Assembly: GCF_020858115.1 (NCBI RefSeq)
Contig: NZ_JACYMM010000007.1
Location: 1-64,000 of the forward strand
From: Janthinobacterium sp. FW305-129
Lineage (GTDB): Bacteria; Pseudomonadota; Gammaproteobacteria; Burkholderiales; Burkholderiaceae_D
Direction of reading: 5' to 3'
DNA: 64,000 nucleotides
This document shows positions 53,343 through 63,370 of the stretch, piece by piece (position 1 is the first letter of the stretch; each line of letters starts with the position of its first letter). Both the position numbers and the translations under genes were made by a program. Under the pieces are notes generated by a model that did no database searches, was not told the DNA's origin, and saw only the letters and a list, made by a program, of their open reading frames with translations.

Positions 53343-54581
53343 ATGACCGACCGCATTACCGCCACAGTACCCATGCCGGGCACTGCCGAATCTTCCGTTT
53401 CCGAACGGCTTCCCGTCCTGGCCTTGCTGGCCCTGGCCATGACGGCGTTTCTCGCCCTGCTGTCGGAAACCTTGCCGGCCGGCTTGCTGCCGCAGATTGC
53501 CCGCGACCTGGGCATTTCCGAAGTCATGACTGGGCAGCTGGTCACCGTGTACGCCATCGGCTCGATCCTGACGGCGATTCCCCTGACGGCGCTGACCAGT
53601 ACCTGGCGCCGGCGCAATGTCTTGTTGCTGGCGATCATCGGTTTCTTGATCTTCAATACGGCGACGGCCCTGGCGCCCAACTACGTCGTCGCCCTGGCCG
53701 CGCGCTTCGTCACCGGCATGGCCGCCGGCCTCGCCTGGGGCTTGATGGCCGGCTACGCGCGCCGCATGGTCGGCGTGGAACAGCAGGGCAGGGCGATGGC
53801 CATTGCCATGATCGGTACGCCGCTGGCCCTGTCGCTGGGCGTGCCGCTGGGCACCCTGATGGGCGGAGTGCTGGGCTGGCGCAGCATCTTCGGCATCATG
53901 TCCGGCCTGGCCGTGGTGCTGGTCGCGTGGGTGCTGCTGGCCGTGCCCGATTATCCGGGGCAAAAGAATGGCGAACGCCTGTCGATCCGGCAAGTGTTCA
54001 TGACGCCGGGCGTGCGGCCGATTCTGGCGGTGATCGTCGCCTGGATGCTGGCGCATAACATTTTATATACCTATATTGCCCCGTTCCTGGCGCCGTCCGG
54101 CTTGCGCCCCCGCGTCGACCTGGTGCTGCTCGTGTATGGCGTGGGTTCCTTGGCCGGCATCTGGCTGGTCAGCCAGCTGATCGACCGCTGGCTGCGCCCG
54201 CTCGTGCTGGGCTGCATCGCCGCCTTTGCCCTCGTGATGGTGGCGCTGGGGCTGGCGATGGACTCGCCAATCGTCATCTATGTCAGCATGGCCATCTGGG
54301 GCATCACCTTCGGTGGCGCGGGTACCCTGCTGCAGACGGCGTCGGCGGATGCGGCCGGCGACGGCATGGACGTGGCGCAAGCGATGGTGGCGACCATCTG
54401 GAACGTGGCCATCGCGGGCGGCGGCCTGGCGGGCGGCATGTTGCTCGACGGCTATGGCGCGGCGTCGTTCCCATGGGCCATGCTGGCCTTGCTGCTGGTG
54501 GCGCTGGCCATCGCCTGGCGCGCGCACCGGCACAGTTTCAAGCCGGGCCGGCGCAGCGGCGGCGCGGTCATAGGTCACTAA
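53343..54581 (+). CDS. MFS transporter, drug/metabolite exporter type (DHA1)
   Basis: 412 residues with twelve predicted helices. TM1-2 have LLALAMTAFLALLSETLPAG and a GQLVTVYAIGSILTA segment; the loop 2-3 motif is present as RRRNVLLLA; motif C-like GMAAGLAWGLMAGYARRMVG is in TM4-5. The layout resembles AraJ/YdhP-type exporters. The substrate is not predictable. It has no regulator next to it. Confidence 0.9.
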   Translation: MTDRITATVPMPGTAESSVSERLPVLALLALAMTAFLALLSETLPAGLLPQIARDLGISEVMTGQLVTVYAIGSILTAIPLTALTSTWRRRNVLLLAIIGFLIFNTATALAPNYVVALAARFVTGMAAGLAWGLMAGYARRMVGVEQQGRAMAIAMIGTPLALSLGVPLGTLMGGVLGWRSIFGIMSGLAVVLVAWVLLAVPDYPGQKNGERLSIRQVFMTPGVRPILAVIVAWMLAHNILYTYIAPFLAPSGLRPRVDLVLLVYGVGSLAGIWLVSQLIDRWLRPLVLGCIAAFALVMVALGLAMDSPIVIYVSMAIWGITFGGAGTLLQTASADAAGDGMDVAQAMVATIWNVAIAGGGLAGGMLLDGYGAASFPWAMLALLLVALAIAWRAHRHSFKPGRRSGGAVIGH

Positions 54582-54719
54582 CAGCACTGTTATTTTCAAT
54601 GGCAGTGTATTGAAATGTGAGCAGATGTGACTGGCAAGCACATTTTGTGACGATTTGTTAATTTGCGCCACAGGAATGAACGAGGCGTTAGAATCTACAC
54701 AGTTTGACAAGTTTCTCAA

Positions 54720-54750
54720 GCGAAAGGGATGGCAAAAGCGTCCCTTTCGC
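54720..54750 (+). repeat. strong hairpin in the leader of the first SIMPL gene
   Basis: GCGAAAGGGA (54720-54729) and TCCCTTTCGC (54741-54750) form a perfect 10-bp stem with an 11-base loop, 37 bases before the SIMPL start. No U-run follows directly, so it could be an mRNA-stabilising or regulatory leader structure, or the end of an upstream transcript. Confidence 0.6.
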
Positions 54751-54787
54751 GGGCTGTCAGCCACATTAACTACCTAGGAGTACCCCC

Positions 54788-55543
54788 ATGACCGTGATGA
54801 AATCCGTCCTTGTTGCCGCCGCAGCCACCGTTGCCCTGAGCGCGCAAGCTCAATCCTTGCCGACTTCCGGCACCCTGGTGGTCGTCCCCGCATTTGGCGA
54901 AGTCAAGCATGTCAATGACCAGGTGGTCGCTACCCTGGCCGTCGAAGAACAGGACAAGGACAAGGCCGCCGCCGCGTCGAGAGTCAATCAGAAGATGAAC
55001 AAGGGTATCGCCATCGTCAAGCAGGCTGATCCGTCGGCCGCACTGAAATCGTACGGCTACTACACCTATCCCGTGTACCCGGAAGAGCGCCCATTGCCGG
55101 CCGGCGCCGTGGCCAAGCCGCGTTTGCCGACGGCCTGGCGTGTCGGCCAGTACCTGGAAGTGACGACGGCCAACCTGGCGACCTTGCCAAAAACCGTGTC
55201 GGCGGCGCAAGGCGTGCTGACCCTGAATGGCTTGAATTTCGGCCTGAAGCCGGAAACCATCCGCTTGCTGGACGACCAGCGCATCGCCGCCACGTATAAA
55301 AACCTGAACGAGCGCGTGGCCGCCATCGCCAAGGCCATGGGCCGCAACGTCTCCGACGCCGTGCTCGATACCGTGGACTTCGAAGGTTCGGGCAATTACG
55401 CCACCGAAAGCCGTCCTGCCGCCGCACCGATGATGATGCGCAGCGCCAAGATGGCCGAAGACAGCACCGTCGCCGAACCGAGCTTCGAACCAGGCGAAAC
55501 GACGCTCGACATGCGCGTCGTCGGCAAGGTCAAGTTCAAGTAA
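54788..55543 (+). CDS. SIMPL-domain (DUF541) periplasmic protein, copy 1
   Basis: 251 residues with a signal peptide (MTVMKSVLVAAAATVALSAQAQ) and AGGAG seven bases upstream. The SIMPL core is clear: TLVVVPAFGEVKHVNDQV, ATLAVEEQDKDKAAAASRVNQ, YYTYPVYPE, RVGQYLEVTTANLATLPKTV. The C-terminus ends EPGETTLDMRVVGKVKFK. SIMPL proteins such as E. coli YggE reduce oxidative stress by an unknown mechanism. The next gene is a close paralogue, so this is a tandem duplication. Confidence 0.92.
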   Translation: MTVMKSVLVAAAATVALSAQAQSLPTSGTLVVVPAFGEVKHVNDQVVATLAVEEQDKDKAAAASRVNQKMNKGIAIVKQADPSAALKSYGYYTYPVYPEERPLPAGAVAKPRLPTAWRVGQYLEVTTANLATLPKTVSAAQGVLTLNGLNFGLKPETIRLLDDQRIAATYKNLNERVAAIAKAMGRNVSDAVLDTVDFEGSGNYATESRPAAAPMMMRSAKMAEDSTVAEPSFEPGETTLDMRVVGKVKFK

Positions 55544-55590
55544 GCGCACTCGCGTGGAAATGTTTCCGCGTTAGCATGTTTTAAGATGAT

Positions 55591-55620
55591 CATGGGGCTG
55601 CTGGCCCCATGGTCGTTTTT
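55591..55620 (+). terminator. terminator between the two SIMPL genes
   Basis: CATGGGGC-TGCTG-GCCCCATG forms an 8-bp stem followed by GTCG and five T, so the two paralogues are probably separate transcripts or only partly coupled. Confidence 0.65.
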
Positions 55621-55646
55621 GCCCCATTATTTTCCAGGAGAACACC

Positions 55647-56402
55647 ATGACCGTCATGAAATCGTTGCTGGCCGCTGCCGCCGCTACCATAGCCCTGGGC
55701 GCACACGCCCAAACCTTGCCCACCGCCGGCACCCTCGTGGTGGTGCCCGCGAATGGCGAAGTGGTGCATGCGAATGACCAGGTGACCGTCACCCTGGCCA
55801 TCGAAGAGCAGGACAAGGACAAGGCCGCCGCCGCCTCGCGCGTGAACCAGAAGATGAACCAGGGCGTGGCCATCGTCAAGAAGGCCGACCCGCAAGCCGT
55901 GCTGAAGACCCAGGGTTACTACACGTATGCCGTGTACCCGGAAACGGCGCCCTTGCCGCCGGGCGTCGCCGCCAAGCCGCGTGTGCCGACCGGCTGGCGC
56001 GTAGGCCAGTACCTGCAGGTAACGACGACGAATCTGGCCGCCTTGCCGAAAACCGTGTCGGCCGCGCAAGGCGTGCTGACCCTGAACCGCCTGAACTTCG
56101 GCCTGGCGCCCGCCACCATCCGCAAGCTCGACGACCAGCGCATCGCCGCCGCCTACAAGAACCTCAACGAGCGCGTGACGGCCATCGCCGGTGCCATGGG
56201 CCGCAACGTCAACGATGCCGTCATCGACACCATTGATTTCGAAGGTTCGGGCAACTACGCGCAACGCGTCAGCGTGGCCGGCGCGCGCGCCATGAGCGCC
56301 GATTCCATGGGCTATGGCGGCAGCCAGGTGGCCGAACCGAGCTTCGAGCCGGGCGAAACCACCCTCAACATGGGGCTGGTGGCCAAGGTCAAGTTCAAAT
56401 AA
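55647..56402 (+). CDS. SIMPL-domain (DUF541) periplasmic protein, copy 2
   Basis: 251 residues, the same length and domain order as copy 1 and alike from end to end (TLPTAGTLVVVPANGEVVHA, AASRVNQKMNQGVAIVKKAD, YYTYAVYPETAPL, GRNVNDAVIDTIDFEGSGNY). The signal peptide is MTVMKSLLAAAAATIALGAHAQ. AGGAG lies six bases upstream. Both copies keep the conserved Tyr and Gly positions, so both look functional. Confidence 0.92.
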   Translation: MTVMKSLLAAAAATIALGAHAQTLPTAGTLVVVPANGEVVHANDQVTVTLAIEEQDKDKAAAASRVNQKMNQGVAIVKKADPQAVLKTQGYYTYAVYPETAPLPPGVAAKPRVPTGWRVGQYLQVTTTNLAALPKTVSAAQGVLTLNRLNFGLAPATIRKLDDQRIAAAYKNLNERVTAIAGAMGRNVNDAVIDTIDFEGSGNYAQRVSVAGARAMSADSMGYGGSQVAEPSFEPGETTLNMGLVAKVKFK

Positions 56403-56467
56403 GGCTAGTATTGGTGTCAATATTGCCGGCTTGACGCCGCCGCGCTTTTCTTTGGCGGCGGCTCCTC

Positions 56468-56473
56468 TATAAT
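56468..56473 (+). promoter_or_regulatory. TATAAT box upstream of pssA
   Basis: A perfect -10 hexamer lies 87 bases before the pssA start. A GC-rich dyad (GCCGCC...GGCGGC, 56436-56459) lies just upstream and covers the -35 position; a good -35 is not evident. Confidence 0.5.
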
Positions 56474-56559
56474 GGCAACATCGGCAGGCGCATGCCGCAA
56501 GACGAATGCGCCTGCCATCTGGCACCGAATCCCCCGCAGTACACAAGATATGGAACAAC

Positions 56560-57411
56560 ATGGCAAACTTCCCCCGTCGTAGAGGCAAGAACGGCACTCC
56601 CGCAGCATCCAAAGCGTCCCGCTTCAGCAAATTCGTGCGCCAGCCGGTGGCCGATGGCACGGGCAAGAAAACCTTGCGCCGCCGCGGCATCTATCTGTTG
56701 CCGAACGCCTTCACGACGGCAGCCCTGTTTTGCGGTTTCTACGCCATCGTCATGGCCATGAACCAGAAATTCGAACACGCGGCCTGGGCCATCTTCATCG
56801 CCATGATCCTCGACGGCCTCGATGGCCGCATCGCGCGCCTGACGAATACGCAGAGCGAATTCGGCGCCCAGTACGACAGCCTGTCCGACATGGTGTCGTT
56901 CGGCGCCGCGCCGGCGCTGGTGATCTACGAATGGTCGCTGCGCGGCATGGGCAAACTGGGCTGGCTGGCCGCCTTCGTGTATTGCGCCGGCGCCGCCTTG
57001 CGCCTGGCCCGCTTCAACACGAACATCGCCGTGGTCGACAAGCGCTTTTTCCAGGGCTTGCCCAGCCCGGCGGCCGCCGCCATGGTGGCCGGCTTCATCC
57101 TGCTGATGAACGACCTGGAATTTGCCGGCAACCAGCTGGCCTGGGTCTCGTGGACGATCGCCCTGTTTTCCGGCTTGACCATGGTCACCAACGTGCCGTT
57201 CTACAGTTTCAAGGATGTGAATTTCCGCAAGTCCGTGCCTTTCATCGTGGTATTCCTGCTGGCATTGTTCTTCGCGCTCATTTCCATCGACCCGCCGAAA
57301 GTGCTGTTCCCGATTTTCGTCGCCTATGGCCTGTCCGGCTACGCCGTGTTTTTCTGGCGCATGGCGAAGGGCAAGCCCGTCAGCATCATCCAGACCGACC
57401 CCGAGCATTGA
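56560..57411 (+). CDS. pssA: CDP-diacylglycerol-serine O-phosphatidyltransferase
   Basis: 283 residues from the ATG at 56560; the upstream frame to 56506 is not homologous. A basic N-terminus (NFPRRRGKN) is followed by the CDP-alcohol phosphotransferase signature in DGLDGRIARLTNT with FGAQYDSLSDMVSFG, which matches DGxxAR(x8)Gx3Dx3D. Several membrane helices follow. The enzyme makes phosphatidylserine for phosphatidylethanolamine. It is type II, the kind common outside the enterics. It precedes leuA by 48 bases. Confidence 0.95.
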   Translation: MANFPRRRGKNGTPAASKASRFSKFVRQPVADGTGKKTLRRRGIYLLPNAFTTAALFCGFYAIVMAMNQKFEHAAWAIFIAMILDGLDGRIARLTNTQSEFGAQYDSLSDMVSFGAAPALVIYEWSLRGMGKLGWLAAFVYCAGAALRLARFNTNIAVVDKRFFQGLPSPAAAAMVAGFILLMNDLEFAGNQLAWVSWTIALFSGLTMVTNVPFYSFKDVNFRKSVPFIVVFLLALFFALISIDPPKVLFPIFVAYGLSGYAVFFWRMAKGKPVSIIQTDPEH

Positions 57412-57459
57412 TGCGCTGGGTCGGTAGCGTCGCCAGTCTTCAGCCAGCCAGGAGCAGCC

Positions 57460-59004
57460 ATGAACACCAGCAACCGACTCATCATTTTTGACACCACCTT
57501 GCGCGACGGCGAGCAATCGCCGGGCGCTTCCATGACGCGCGAGGAAAAGCTGCGCATCGCCAGGCAGCTCGAGCGCATGAAGGTTGATGTGATCGAAGCG
57601 GGCTTCGCCGCTGCCTCGCAAGGCGACTTCGAGTCGATACGAGCGATTGCCGGCGCCGTGCGCGAGTCCACCATCTGCTCGCTGTCGCGCGCCAACGACC
57701 GCGACATCGCCCGCGCCGCCGAAGCGTTGCAACCGGCCGAGCGCAAGCGCATCCACACCTTCATCGCCACGTCGCCCCTGCACATGCAGATGAAGCTGCG
57801 CATGACGCCCGAGGAAGTTTTATTGCAGGCGCAGAACGCCGTGCGCTACGCGCGCCAGTTTACGGACGACATCGAATTCAGCCCCGAAGACGGCAGCCGC
57901 TCCGACGAGGATTTCCTCTGCCGCGTGCTGGAGGGCGTGATCGCCGAGGGCGCCACCACCATCAATTTCCCCGATACGGTCGGCTACGCCGTGCCTGAAA
58001 TCTTCGGCGCTACCATCAAGCGCTTGCGCGAACGCATACCGAACTCCGATAAAGCCATCTGGTCTGTCCATTGTCATAACGACCTGGGCCTGGCCGTGGC
58101 CAATTCGCTGGCCGGCGTCATGATCGGCGGCGCGCGGCAGATCGAGTGCACCGTCAATGGCCTCGGCGAGCGGGCCGGCAATACGGCGCTGGAAGAAGTG
58201 GTGATGGCGCTGCGCACGCGCGCCGCCTATTACAACTTGACGGTGGGCATTGATACAACGCAAATCGTGGCCGCCTCGAAAATGGTGTCGCAGATCACGG
58301 GCTTTGCCGTGCAGCCGAACAAGGCCGTCGTCGGCGCGAATGCCTTTGCGCACGCGTCCGGCATCCACCAGGACGGCATTTTAAAGGCGCGCGAGACGTA
58401 TGAAATCATGCGCGCCGAAGACGTGGGCTGGACGGCCAACAAGATCGTCCTCGGCAAATTGTCGGGCCGCAACGCCTTCAAGCAGCGGCTGCAGGAGCTG
58501 GGCATTGCGCTCGAATCGGAAGCGGAAGTCAACGCGGCTTTTCTGCGCTTCAAGGAGCTGGCGGACCGCAAATCCGAGATTTTCGACGAAGACATCATGG
58601 CCCTTGTCAGCGATGAACAGCAGGCGCAGGAAAGTGAGCACTACCGATTTATTGCGCTGACGCAACAGTCGACGACGGGCGCCGTGCCCCATGCGCGCGT
58701 GGAATTCCTCGTCGGCGGCGTGCAGCGCAGCTGCGAAGGGCAGGGCGACGGTCCCGTCGACGCCACCGTCAACGCCATCGAAAGCGCGGCCGCCAGCGGC
58801 GCGGAGCTGGTCTTGTTCTCCGTCAATGCCATCAGCACGGGCACGCAGTCGCAGGGAGAGGTGACGATGCGGCTGTCACGCGACGGGCGCATCGTCAACG
58901 GCGTGGGCGCCGACCCGGACATCATCGTCGCGTCGGCCAAGGCGTATTTGTCGGCGCTCAATAAGTTACACGCCAAGGATGAGCGGATCGACCCGCAACC
59001 TTAG
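57460..59004 (+). CDS. leuA: 2-isopropylmalate synthase
   Basis: 514 residues with AGGAG five bases upstream. The HMGL-like barrel starts [18 protein letters not shown]; the metal ligands are in [18 protein letters not shown]. The C-terminal LeuA dimer domain (about 390-514) carries leucine feedback inhibition. It condenses 2-oxoisovalerate with acetyl-CoA, the first step of the leucine branch. The palindromic element follows the stop. Confidence 0.98.
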   Translation: MNTSNRLIIFDTTLRDGEQSPGASMTREEKLRIARQLERMKVDVIEAGFAAASQGDFESIRAIAGAVRESTICSLSRANDRDIARAAEALQPAERKRIHTFIATSPLHMQMKLRMTPEEVLLQAQNAVRYARQFTDDIEFSPEDGSRSDEDFLCRVLEGVIAEGATTINFPDTVGYAVPEIFGATIKRLRERIPNSDKAIWSVHCHNDLGLAVANSLAGVMIGGARQIECTVNGLGERAGNTALEEVVMALRTRAAYYNLTVGIDTTQIVAASKMVSQITGFAVQPNKAVVGANAFAHASGIHQDGILKARETYEIMRAEDVGWTANKIVLGKLSGRNAFKQRLQELGIALESEAEVNAAFLRFKELADRKSEIFDEDIMALVSDEQQAQESEHYRFIALTQQSTTGAVPHARVEFLVGGVQRSCEGQGDGPVDATVNAIESAAASGAELVLFSVNAISTGTQSQGEVTMRLSRDGRIVNGVGADPDIIVASAKAYLSALNKLHAKDERIDPQP

Positions 59005-59009
59005 TGACG

Positions 59010-59130
59010 GACGCCTGATTAAACCTACTACGCGTCGATATAGGTGGCCTGCGATGCTCACCGTACTAGAGTACGGTTGCGCTTCTTAGCCACCTCTCTC
59101 TTCCGCTCGCTACGGTTTTATCAGGCGTTG
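59010..59130. repeat. palindromic interspersed element, copy 2 (inverted)
   Basis: This is the reverse complement of copy 1 at 9280-9400, with scattered substitutions. Outer arms 59011-59025 (ACGCCTGATTAAACC) and 59114-59128 pair at 14 of 15 positions; the inner hairpin is ACCGTAC-TAGA-GTACGGT (59060-59077). It separates the convergent leuA and lipoprotein genes. Confidence 0.85.
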
Positions 59131-59146
59131 TTGTGCCGGTAATGTA

Positions 59147-59644
59147 TTACCAGAAGAAGCGGCGCTCTTCCTTGGCCGGATCGGGCCCGTTCATCATCAT
59201 GCGCACGATGCCGTCGTGGTCGAAGTGCACGTGCATCATGGAATCCCACACGCCCGATTCCTTGTAGCGGTAAGACCAGACGTGCAGTTTCGGCAGCGAC
59301 AGATACGAGGTTTCCGTCGGGCGGCCCAGCGTGTGCAGCACGTCTTGCTGGGTCGACACGCCTACCTTGATGCGGGCAAAGCCCGACGTGTCGAGCACTT
59401 GCTCGTAGGAAATCAACTTGTCGTCGGGGCCGAAGCGGGCCATGTAGGTATATTGACCGTACGGCCCCGTCGCGTATTCCAGTTCCGGCCCCGTGGGCAG
59501 CTGGTAGATATTCGTCGGACGGCCCAGGCGCGCTTCCACGGCGGCGCGCGGCTCGCCCGGCTGCGGCGGCGGGACGTTCCAGCTGGCGCAGCCGGCCAGC
59601 ACGGCAAACAGCAGCGGTGTTGCTAATTTGAGCAGATTTTTCAT
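59147..59644 (-). CDS. BamE/SmpA-like small lipoprotein
   Basis: 165 residues from the ATG at 59644, five bases after AGGAGG; the 25-codon extension is not signal-like. The lipobox is VLAGC (Cys19). The mature part has two copies of a BamE/OmlA-type helix pattern (EPRAAVEARLGRPTNIY; GVSTQQDVLHTLGRPTETSY) and Tyr-rich strands (YGQYTYMARFGPDDKLISYE, WSYRYKESGVWDSMMHVHFD). It is not BamE itself, which is shorter with one such motif; it is probably an outer-membrane lipoprotein of unknown role. It is convergent with leuA. Confidence 0.85.
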   Translation of the reverse strand: MKNLLKLATPLLFAVLAGCASWNVPPPQPGEPRAAVEARLGRPTNIYQLPTGPELEYATGPYGQYTYMARFGPDDKLISYEQVLDTSGFARIKVGVSTQQDVLHTLGRPTETSYLSLPKLHVWSYRYKESGVWDSMMHVHFDHDGIVRMMMNGPDPAKEERRFFW

Positions 59645-59829
59645 GTTGGACCTCCTGAAATGCAGGAAAACCCTATCATGCACCGAGAAAAGCGCGCACG
59701 ACAGGATACAGGCGGGCATTTTTCCGATATACTTGCGCGTCTGGTTGGAAGCCTAGGCCAGTATTTTAATAATCGTAGTTCACGGTGGATAGGGTTCAGA
59801 CTCTGTGCACCGCATGTGAAAGGTTTATC

Positions 59830-60099
59830 ATGACAGTAGAAAACATCAACAAAGCCGCTATCATCGCGGACAACGCACGTGGTCAAAACGACACCGGCTC
59901 CCCTGAAGTGCAAGTTGCACTGCTGACAGCTCGCATCAACGAACTGAACGGCCACTTCAAAGCCCACTCGAAAGATCACCACTCCCGCCGCGGCCTGATC
60001 ATGATGGTCAACCGTCGTAAGAGCCTGTTGTCCTACCTGAAGGCTAAAGACGCTACCCGTTATCGCGACCTGATCGCTAAACTTGGTCTGCGCAAGTAA
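59830..60099 (+). CDS. rpsO: 30S ribosomal protein S15
   Basis: 89 residues from the ATG at 59830; the extension to 59785 does not belong. The sequence has [21 protein letters not shown] and [21 protein letters not shown], the S15 core that binds 16S rRNA helix 22. It is followed by pnp as in many proteobacteria. Confidence 0.99.
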   Translation: MTVENINKAAIIADNARGQNDTGSPEVQVALLTARINELNGHFKAHSKDHHSRRGLIMMVNRRKSLLSYLKAKDATRYRDLIAKLGLRK

Positions 60100-60124
60100 T
60101 TTTTGCCGTACAAGGTTTATACAG

Positions 60125-60160
60125 AAATGCCTGCGCCAGTTCGCTGACGCGGGCATTTTG
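60125..60160 (+). terminator. hairpin between rpsO and pnp
   Basis: AAATGCCTGCG (60125-60135) pairs with CGCGGGCATTT (60148-60158), with one G-U, and is followed by TTGTCATTTG. It is probably a partial terminator. Confidence 0.6.
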
Positions 60161-60331
60161 TCATTTGAATTCCGGATTTATGTCGGGAAGTACAGTATTC
60201 TCTACCGACATCATGTTTTAAAAGTAAAGTAGCAAAGGTGGCAACAAGTAAAGGCAGCATTTTTACGCCGCCTGTGGTGAGGTGAACGACAGCCCCTGAA
60301 AATCTGTCGGCAATTAGAAAAGGGATACCCC

Positions 60332-62449
60332 ATGTTTAACAAAGTTACGAAAACCTTCCAGTACGGTCAACATCAAGTGACCCTGGAAACCGGCGAAATC
60401 GCTCGTCAGGCATCCGGCGCAGTGCTGGTGTCGATCGAAGATACCGTCGTTCTGGCAACGGTAGTGGCACGCAAAGATGCCAAGCCAGGCCAGGATTTCT
60501 TCCCTTTGACGGTTGATTATGTCGAGAAAACCTATGCTGCCGGTAAAATCCCGGGCGGTTTTTTCAAGCGCGAAGGCCGTCCTTCCGAAAAAGAAACACT
60601 GACATCGCGTCTGATCGACCGTCCTATCCGTCCGCTGTTCCCGGAAGGCTACCTGAATGAAGTTCAAGTCATCATTCACGTGCTGTCGGTCAACCCTGAA
60701 ATCGATCCGGACATCGCCGCCATGATCGGCGCATCGGCCGCCCTGTGCGTGTCGGGCGTGCCTTTCAACGGTCCTATCGGCGCCGCGCGCGTCGGTTACG
60801 CCAACGGCCAGTACATCCTGAACCCAACCGTCCAGCAACTGAAAACGTCGGAAATGGACCTGGTTGTCGCCGGTACCGAAACGGCCGTGCTGATGGTCGA
60901 ATCGGAAGCGAAACAGCTGTCCGAAGAAATCATGCTGGGCGCCGTGGTCTTCGGCCACGACCAGATGAAAGTCGTCATCGACGCGATTCACGACCTGGTG
61001 CGTGACGGCGGCAAGCCGGAAGTGGAATGGGCGCCTGCGCCGAAAAACGAAGCACTGATCGCCCGCGTTGCGCATTTCGCCAACGCCAAGATCAATGATG
61101 CGTATCAAACCAAGGACAAGCAAGAGCGCACGGCCAAGCTGAAGGCGGCAACGTCGGAAGTGATCGCCGACCTGTCGGCTGAAGCGGCTGCCGCCGGCGG
61201 CGCGTCGATCGACAGCGCTGAAGTCAATAACATCCTGTTCGACATCGAAGCCAAGATCGTGCGTACGCAGATCCTGGACGGCGAGCCACGCATCGACGGC
61301 CGCGACACGCGCACCGTGCGTCCGATCTCGATCCGCACCAGCGTGCTGCCACGCACCCACGGTTCGGCCCTGTTCACGCGCGGCGAAACGCAAGCGCTGG
61401 TCGTGGCAACTTTGGGCACCGCCCGCGACAGCCAGAAGATCGATGCGCTGATGGGCGAATTCACGGATTCGTTCATGCTGCATTACAACATGCCTCCGTT
61501 CGCCACGGGCGAAACGGGCCGTGTCGGTACGCCGAAGCGCCGCGAAATCGGCCACGGCCGCCTGGCCAAGCGCGCGCTGATCGCCGCCCTGCCAGCCGCC
61601 GAAGAGTTCAGCTACTCGGTGCGCCTGGTATCGGAAATCACGGAATCGAACGGTTCCTCGTCGATGGCATCTGTCTGCGGCGGCTGCCTGGCACTGATGG
61701 ACGCCGGCGTGCCGATGAAAGAACACGTGGCCGGTATCGCCATGGGCCTGATCAAGGAAGGCGGCAAGTTTGCCGTGCTGTCCGACATCCTGGGCGACGA
61801 AGATCACCTGGGCGACATGGACTTCAAGGTAGCCGGTACCCGCAACGGTATCACGGCGCTGCAGATGGACATCAAGATCATGGGCATCACCAAGGAAATC
61901 ATGCAAGTGGCGCTGGCGCAAGCCAAGGAAGGCCGCGAGCACATCCTGGGCGAAATGCAAAAAGCCATGCCGCACGTCAAAACCGAACTGTCCGATTTCG
62001 CACCGCGTCTGATCACCATCAAGATCAACCCGGAAAAAATCCGTGACGTGATCGGCAAGGGCGGCGCCGTGATCCGCGCGCTGACCGAAGAGACGGGCAC
62101 CCAGATCGACATCAGCGACGAAGGCGTGGTCACCATCGCTTCCGTCGACGCTGCCGCCGGCCAGGAAGCCAAGCGCCGCATCGAAGAACTGACGGCATCC
62201 GTCGAAGTGGGCAAGACCTACGAAGGCACCGTGCTGAAACTGCTGGACTTCGGCGCCATCGTGCAAGTCATGCCAGGCAAGGACGGCTTGCTGCACATCT
62301 CGCAGATCGCCAACGAGCGCGTCAACGCCGTGGCCGACTACCTGAAAGAAGGCCAGCTGGTGCGCGTCAAGGTTCTGGAGACGGACGACCGCGGCCGCCT
62401 GAAGCTGTCGATGAAAGCTGCCGAAGGCAACGAAGCGCCAGCCGCTTAA
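60332..62449 (+). CDS. pnp: polynucleotide phosphorylase
   Basis: 705 residues. Two RNase PH-type domains (residues about 1-140 and 310-540, the second with the catalytic [19 protein letters not shown] segment), a KH domain ([20 protein letters not shown]) and an S1 domain ([20 protein letters not shown]) follow the standard order. It degrades RNA 3' to 5' with phosphate and is part of the degradosome. The 232-base gap from rpsO may hold its regulatory leader. Confidence 0.99.
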   Translation: MFNKVTKTFQYGQHQVTLETGEIARQASGAVLVSIEDTVVLATVVARKDAKPGQDFFPLTVDYVEKTYAAGKIPGGFFKREGRPSEKETLTSRLIDRPIRPLFPEGYLNEVQVIIHVLSVNPEIDPDIAAMIGASAALCVSGVPFNGPIGAARVGYANGQYILNPTVQQLKTSEMDLVVAGTETAVLMVESEAKQLSEEIMLGAVVFGHDQMKVVIDAIHDLVRDGGKPEVEWAPAPKNEALIARVAHFANAKINDAYQTKDKQERTAKLKAATSEVIADLSAEAAAAGGASIDSAEVNNILFDIEAKIVRTQILDGEPRIDGRDTRTVRPISIRTSVLPRTHGSALFTRGETQALVVATLGTARDSQKIDALMGEFTDSFMLHYNMPPFATGETGRVGTPKRREIGHGRLAKRALIAALPAAEEFSYSVRLVSEITESNGSSSMASVCGGCLALMDAGVPMKEHVAGIAMGLIKEGGKFAVLSDILGDEDHLGDMDFKVAGTRNGITALQMDIKIMGITKEIMQVALAQAKEGREHILGEMQKAMPHVKTELSDFAPRLITIKINPEKIRDVIGKGGAVIRALTEETGTQIDISDEGVVTIASVDAAAGQEAKRRIEELTASVEVGKTYEGTVLKLLDFGAIVQVMPGKDGLLHISQIANERVNAVADYLKEGQLVRVKVLETDDRGRLKLSMKAAEGNEAPAA

Positions 62450-62491
62450 GTTCGTCTAAGTTAGCCTGAGTGCGGCTTTCGCCGCATGCTC

Positions 62492-62527
62492 AAAAACCGC
62501 CGGCGCGCAAGCCCTGGCGGTTTTTTT
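62492..62527 (+). terminator. Rho-independent terminator after pnp
   Basis: A 10-bp stem AAAAACCGCC/GGCGGTTTTT with a 14-base loop ends in T7. Confidence 0.9.
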
Positions 62528-62665
62528 ATGCGCATCGTTTGCGCTGCATCGAAGCTGTGTGCCGACGCGTGCACCGGCCTTGATGCAGGTCGCATTGGCC
62601 GGTTTTGCGCCTTGTAGATTCAAGGGGGGATCCACCCCTGAACGAGTCTTCCAAGGAGATGCAGC

Positions 62666-63361
62666 ATGCGCACATTCTGCGGGCTGGCCGCCGCCTTTCT
62701 GTTTGCCGTCGCGCCCGGTGTCCGGGCACAGCTGGACAACGCACCCACGCCGGTGCCGCTGCCCATTCCCATCGCCGCCGCGTCCGCGTCCATGCCGGCG
62801 CAAGACCTCGATGCCTTGCGCGCCGTGCATGCGCGCGAAATCAATGACCTCAGCACCTTCAGGACGGCGGGCTTGCCGCGGGATGCGATCGATGCCTACC
62901 TCGAGAGCGGACCAGGGCGGCAATTCCTGCGCGAACTGCGCGCCGCCGATCCTGCCGCGTCGGCCGACACCATCTATGCGCGGGCCGTAGAACAGCTTGC
63001 TTCCGGCAGCACCGTGCCGGACTTGCAAGCCATGTCGGCCGCCTTGGTAAAAATCGTGCCGCATGGCCAGAATGTGTCGCCGTATTCGCCGTATTTCACC
63101 ACCAGCGCGCAATTGCAGCAGGCCTCGGGCCAGTGCGCCACCCTGGCCGACTGTTTCGGCTTGCCCTTGAAGAGCGAGGCGCCGCTGTATGATGTGTATC
63201 AAATCATGCCCAAGGGTACCGTCAACGTGTTCGTCAGCCAGGTGGCGCCCACGCAGGAACTGGGCGGGCTGGTGCGGCGCAAGGGTGGGGCGCAGCAGTA
63301 TTTATTGCCCAACCGTAGTCTGTGGTCGGCACCCGTGCTGATCGGCACGATCAAGAATTGA
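62666..63361 (+). CDS. secreted protein of unknown function
   Basis: 231 residues with a signal peptide ending GVRAQ near residue 22 and AAGGAG seven bases upstream. A Pro-rich linker (APTPVPLPIPIAAAS) is followed by a helical part and a C-terminal region from about 150 with two Cys (QCATLADCFG, likely a disulfide) and a compact end (YDVYQIMPKGTVNVFVSQVA, LPNRSLWSAPVLIGTIKN). The end loosely recalls NAD-acting toxin domains, too weak to assign. Its stop overlaps the ribosome site of the next small gene, so the two are coupled. Confidence 0.65.
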   Translation: MRTFCGLAAAFLFAVAPGVRAQLDNAPTPVPLPIPIAAASASMPAQDLDALRAVHAREINDLSTFRTAGLPRDAIDAYLESGPGRQFLRELRAADPAASADTIYARAVEQLASGSTVPDLQAMSAALVKIVPHGQNVSPYSPYFTTSAQLQQASGQCATLADCFGLPLKSEAPLYDVYQIMPKGTVNVFVSQVAPTQELGGLVRRKGGAQQYLLPNRSLWSAPVLIGTIKN

Positions 63362-63370
63362 GGAGACATG

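Noticed and set aside
62666-63361. NAD-hydrolysing (TNT-like) toxin domain in the secreted protein
   Set aside because: Only a loose likeness around GGAQQYLLPNRSLW; key residues of the family cannot be aligned with confidence.
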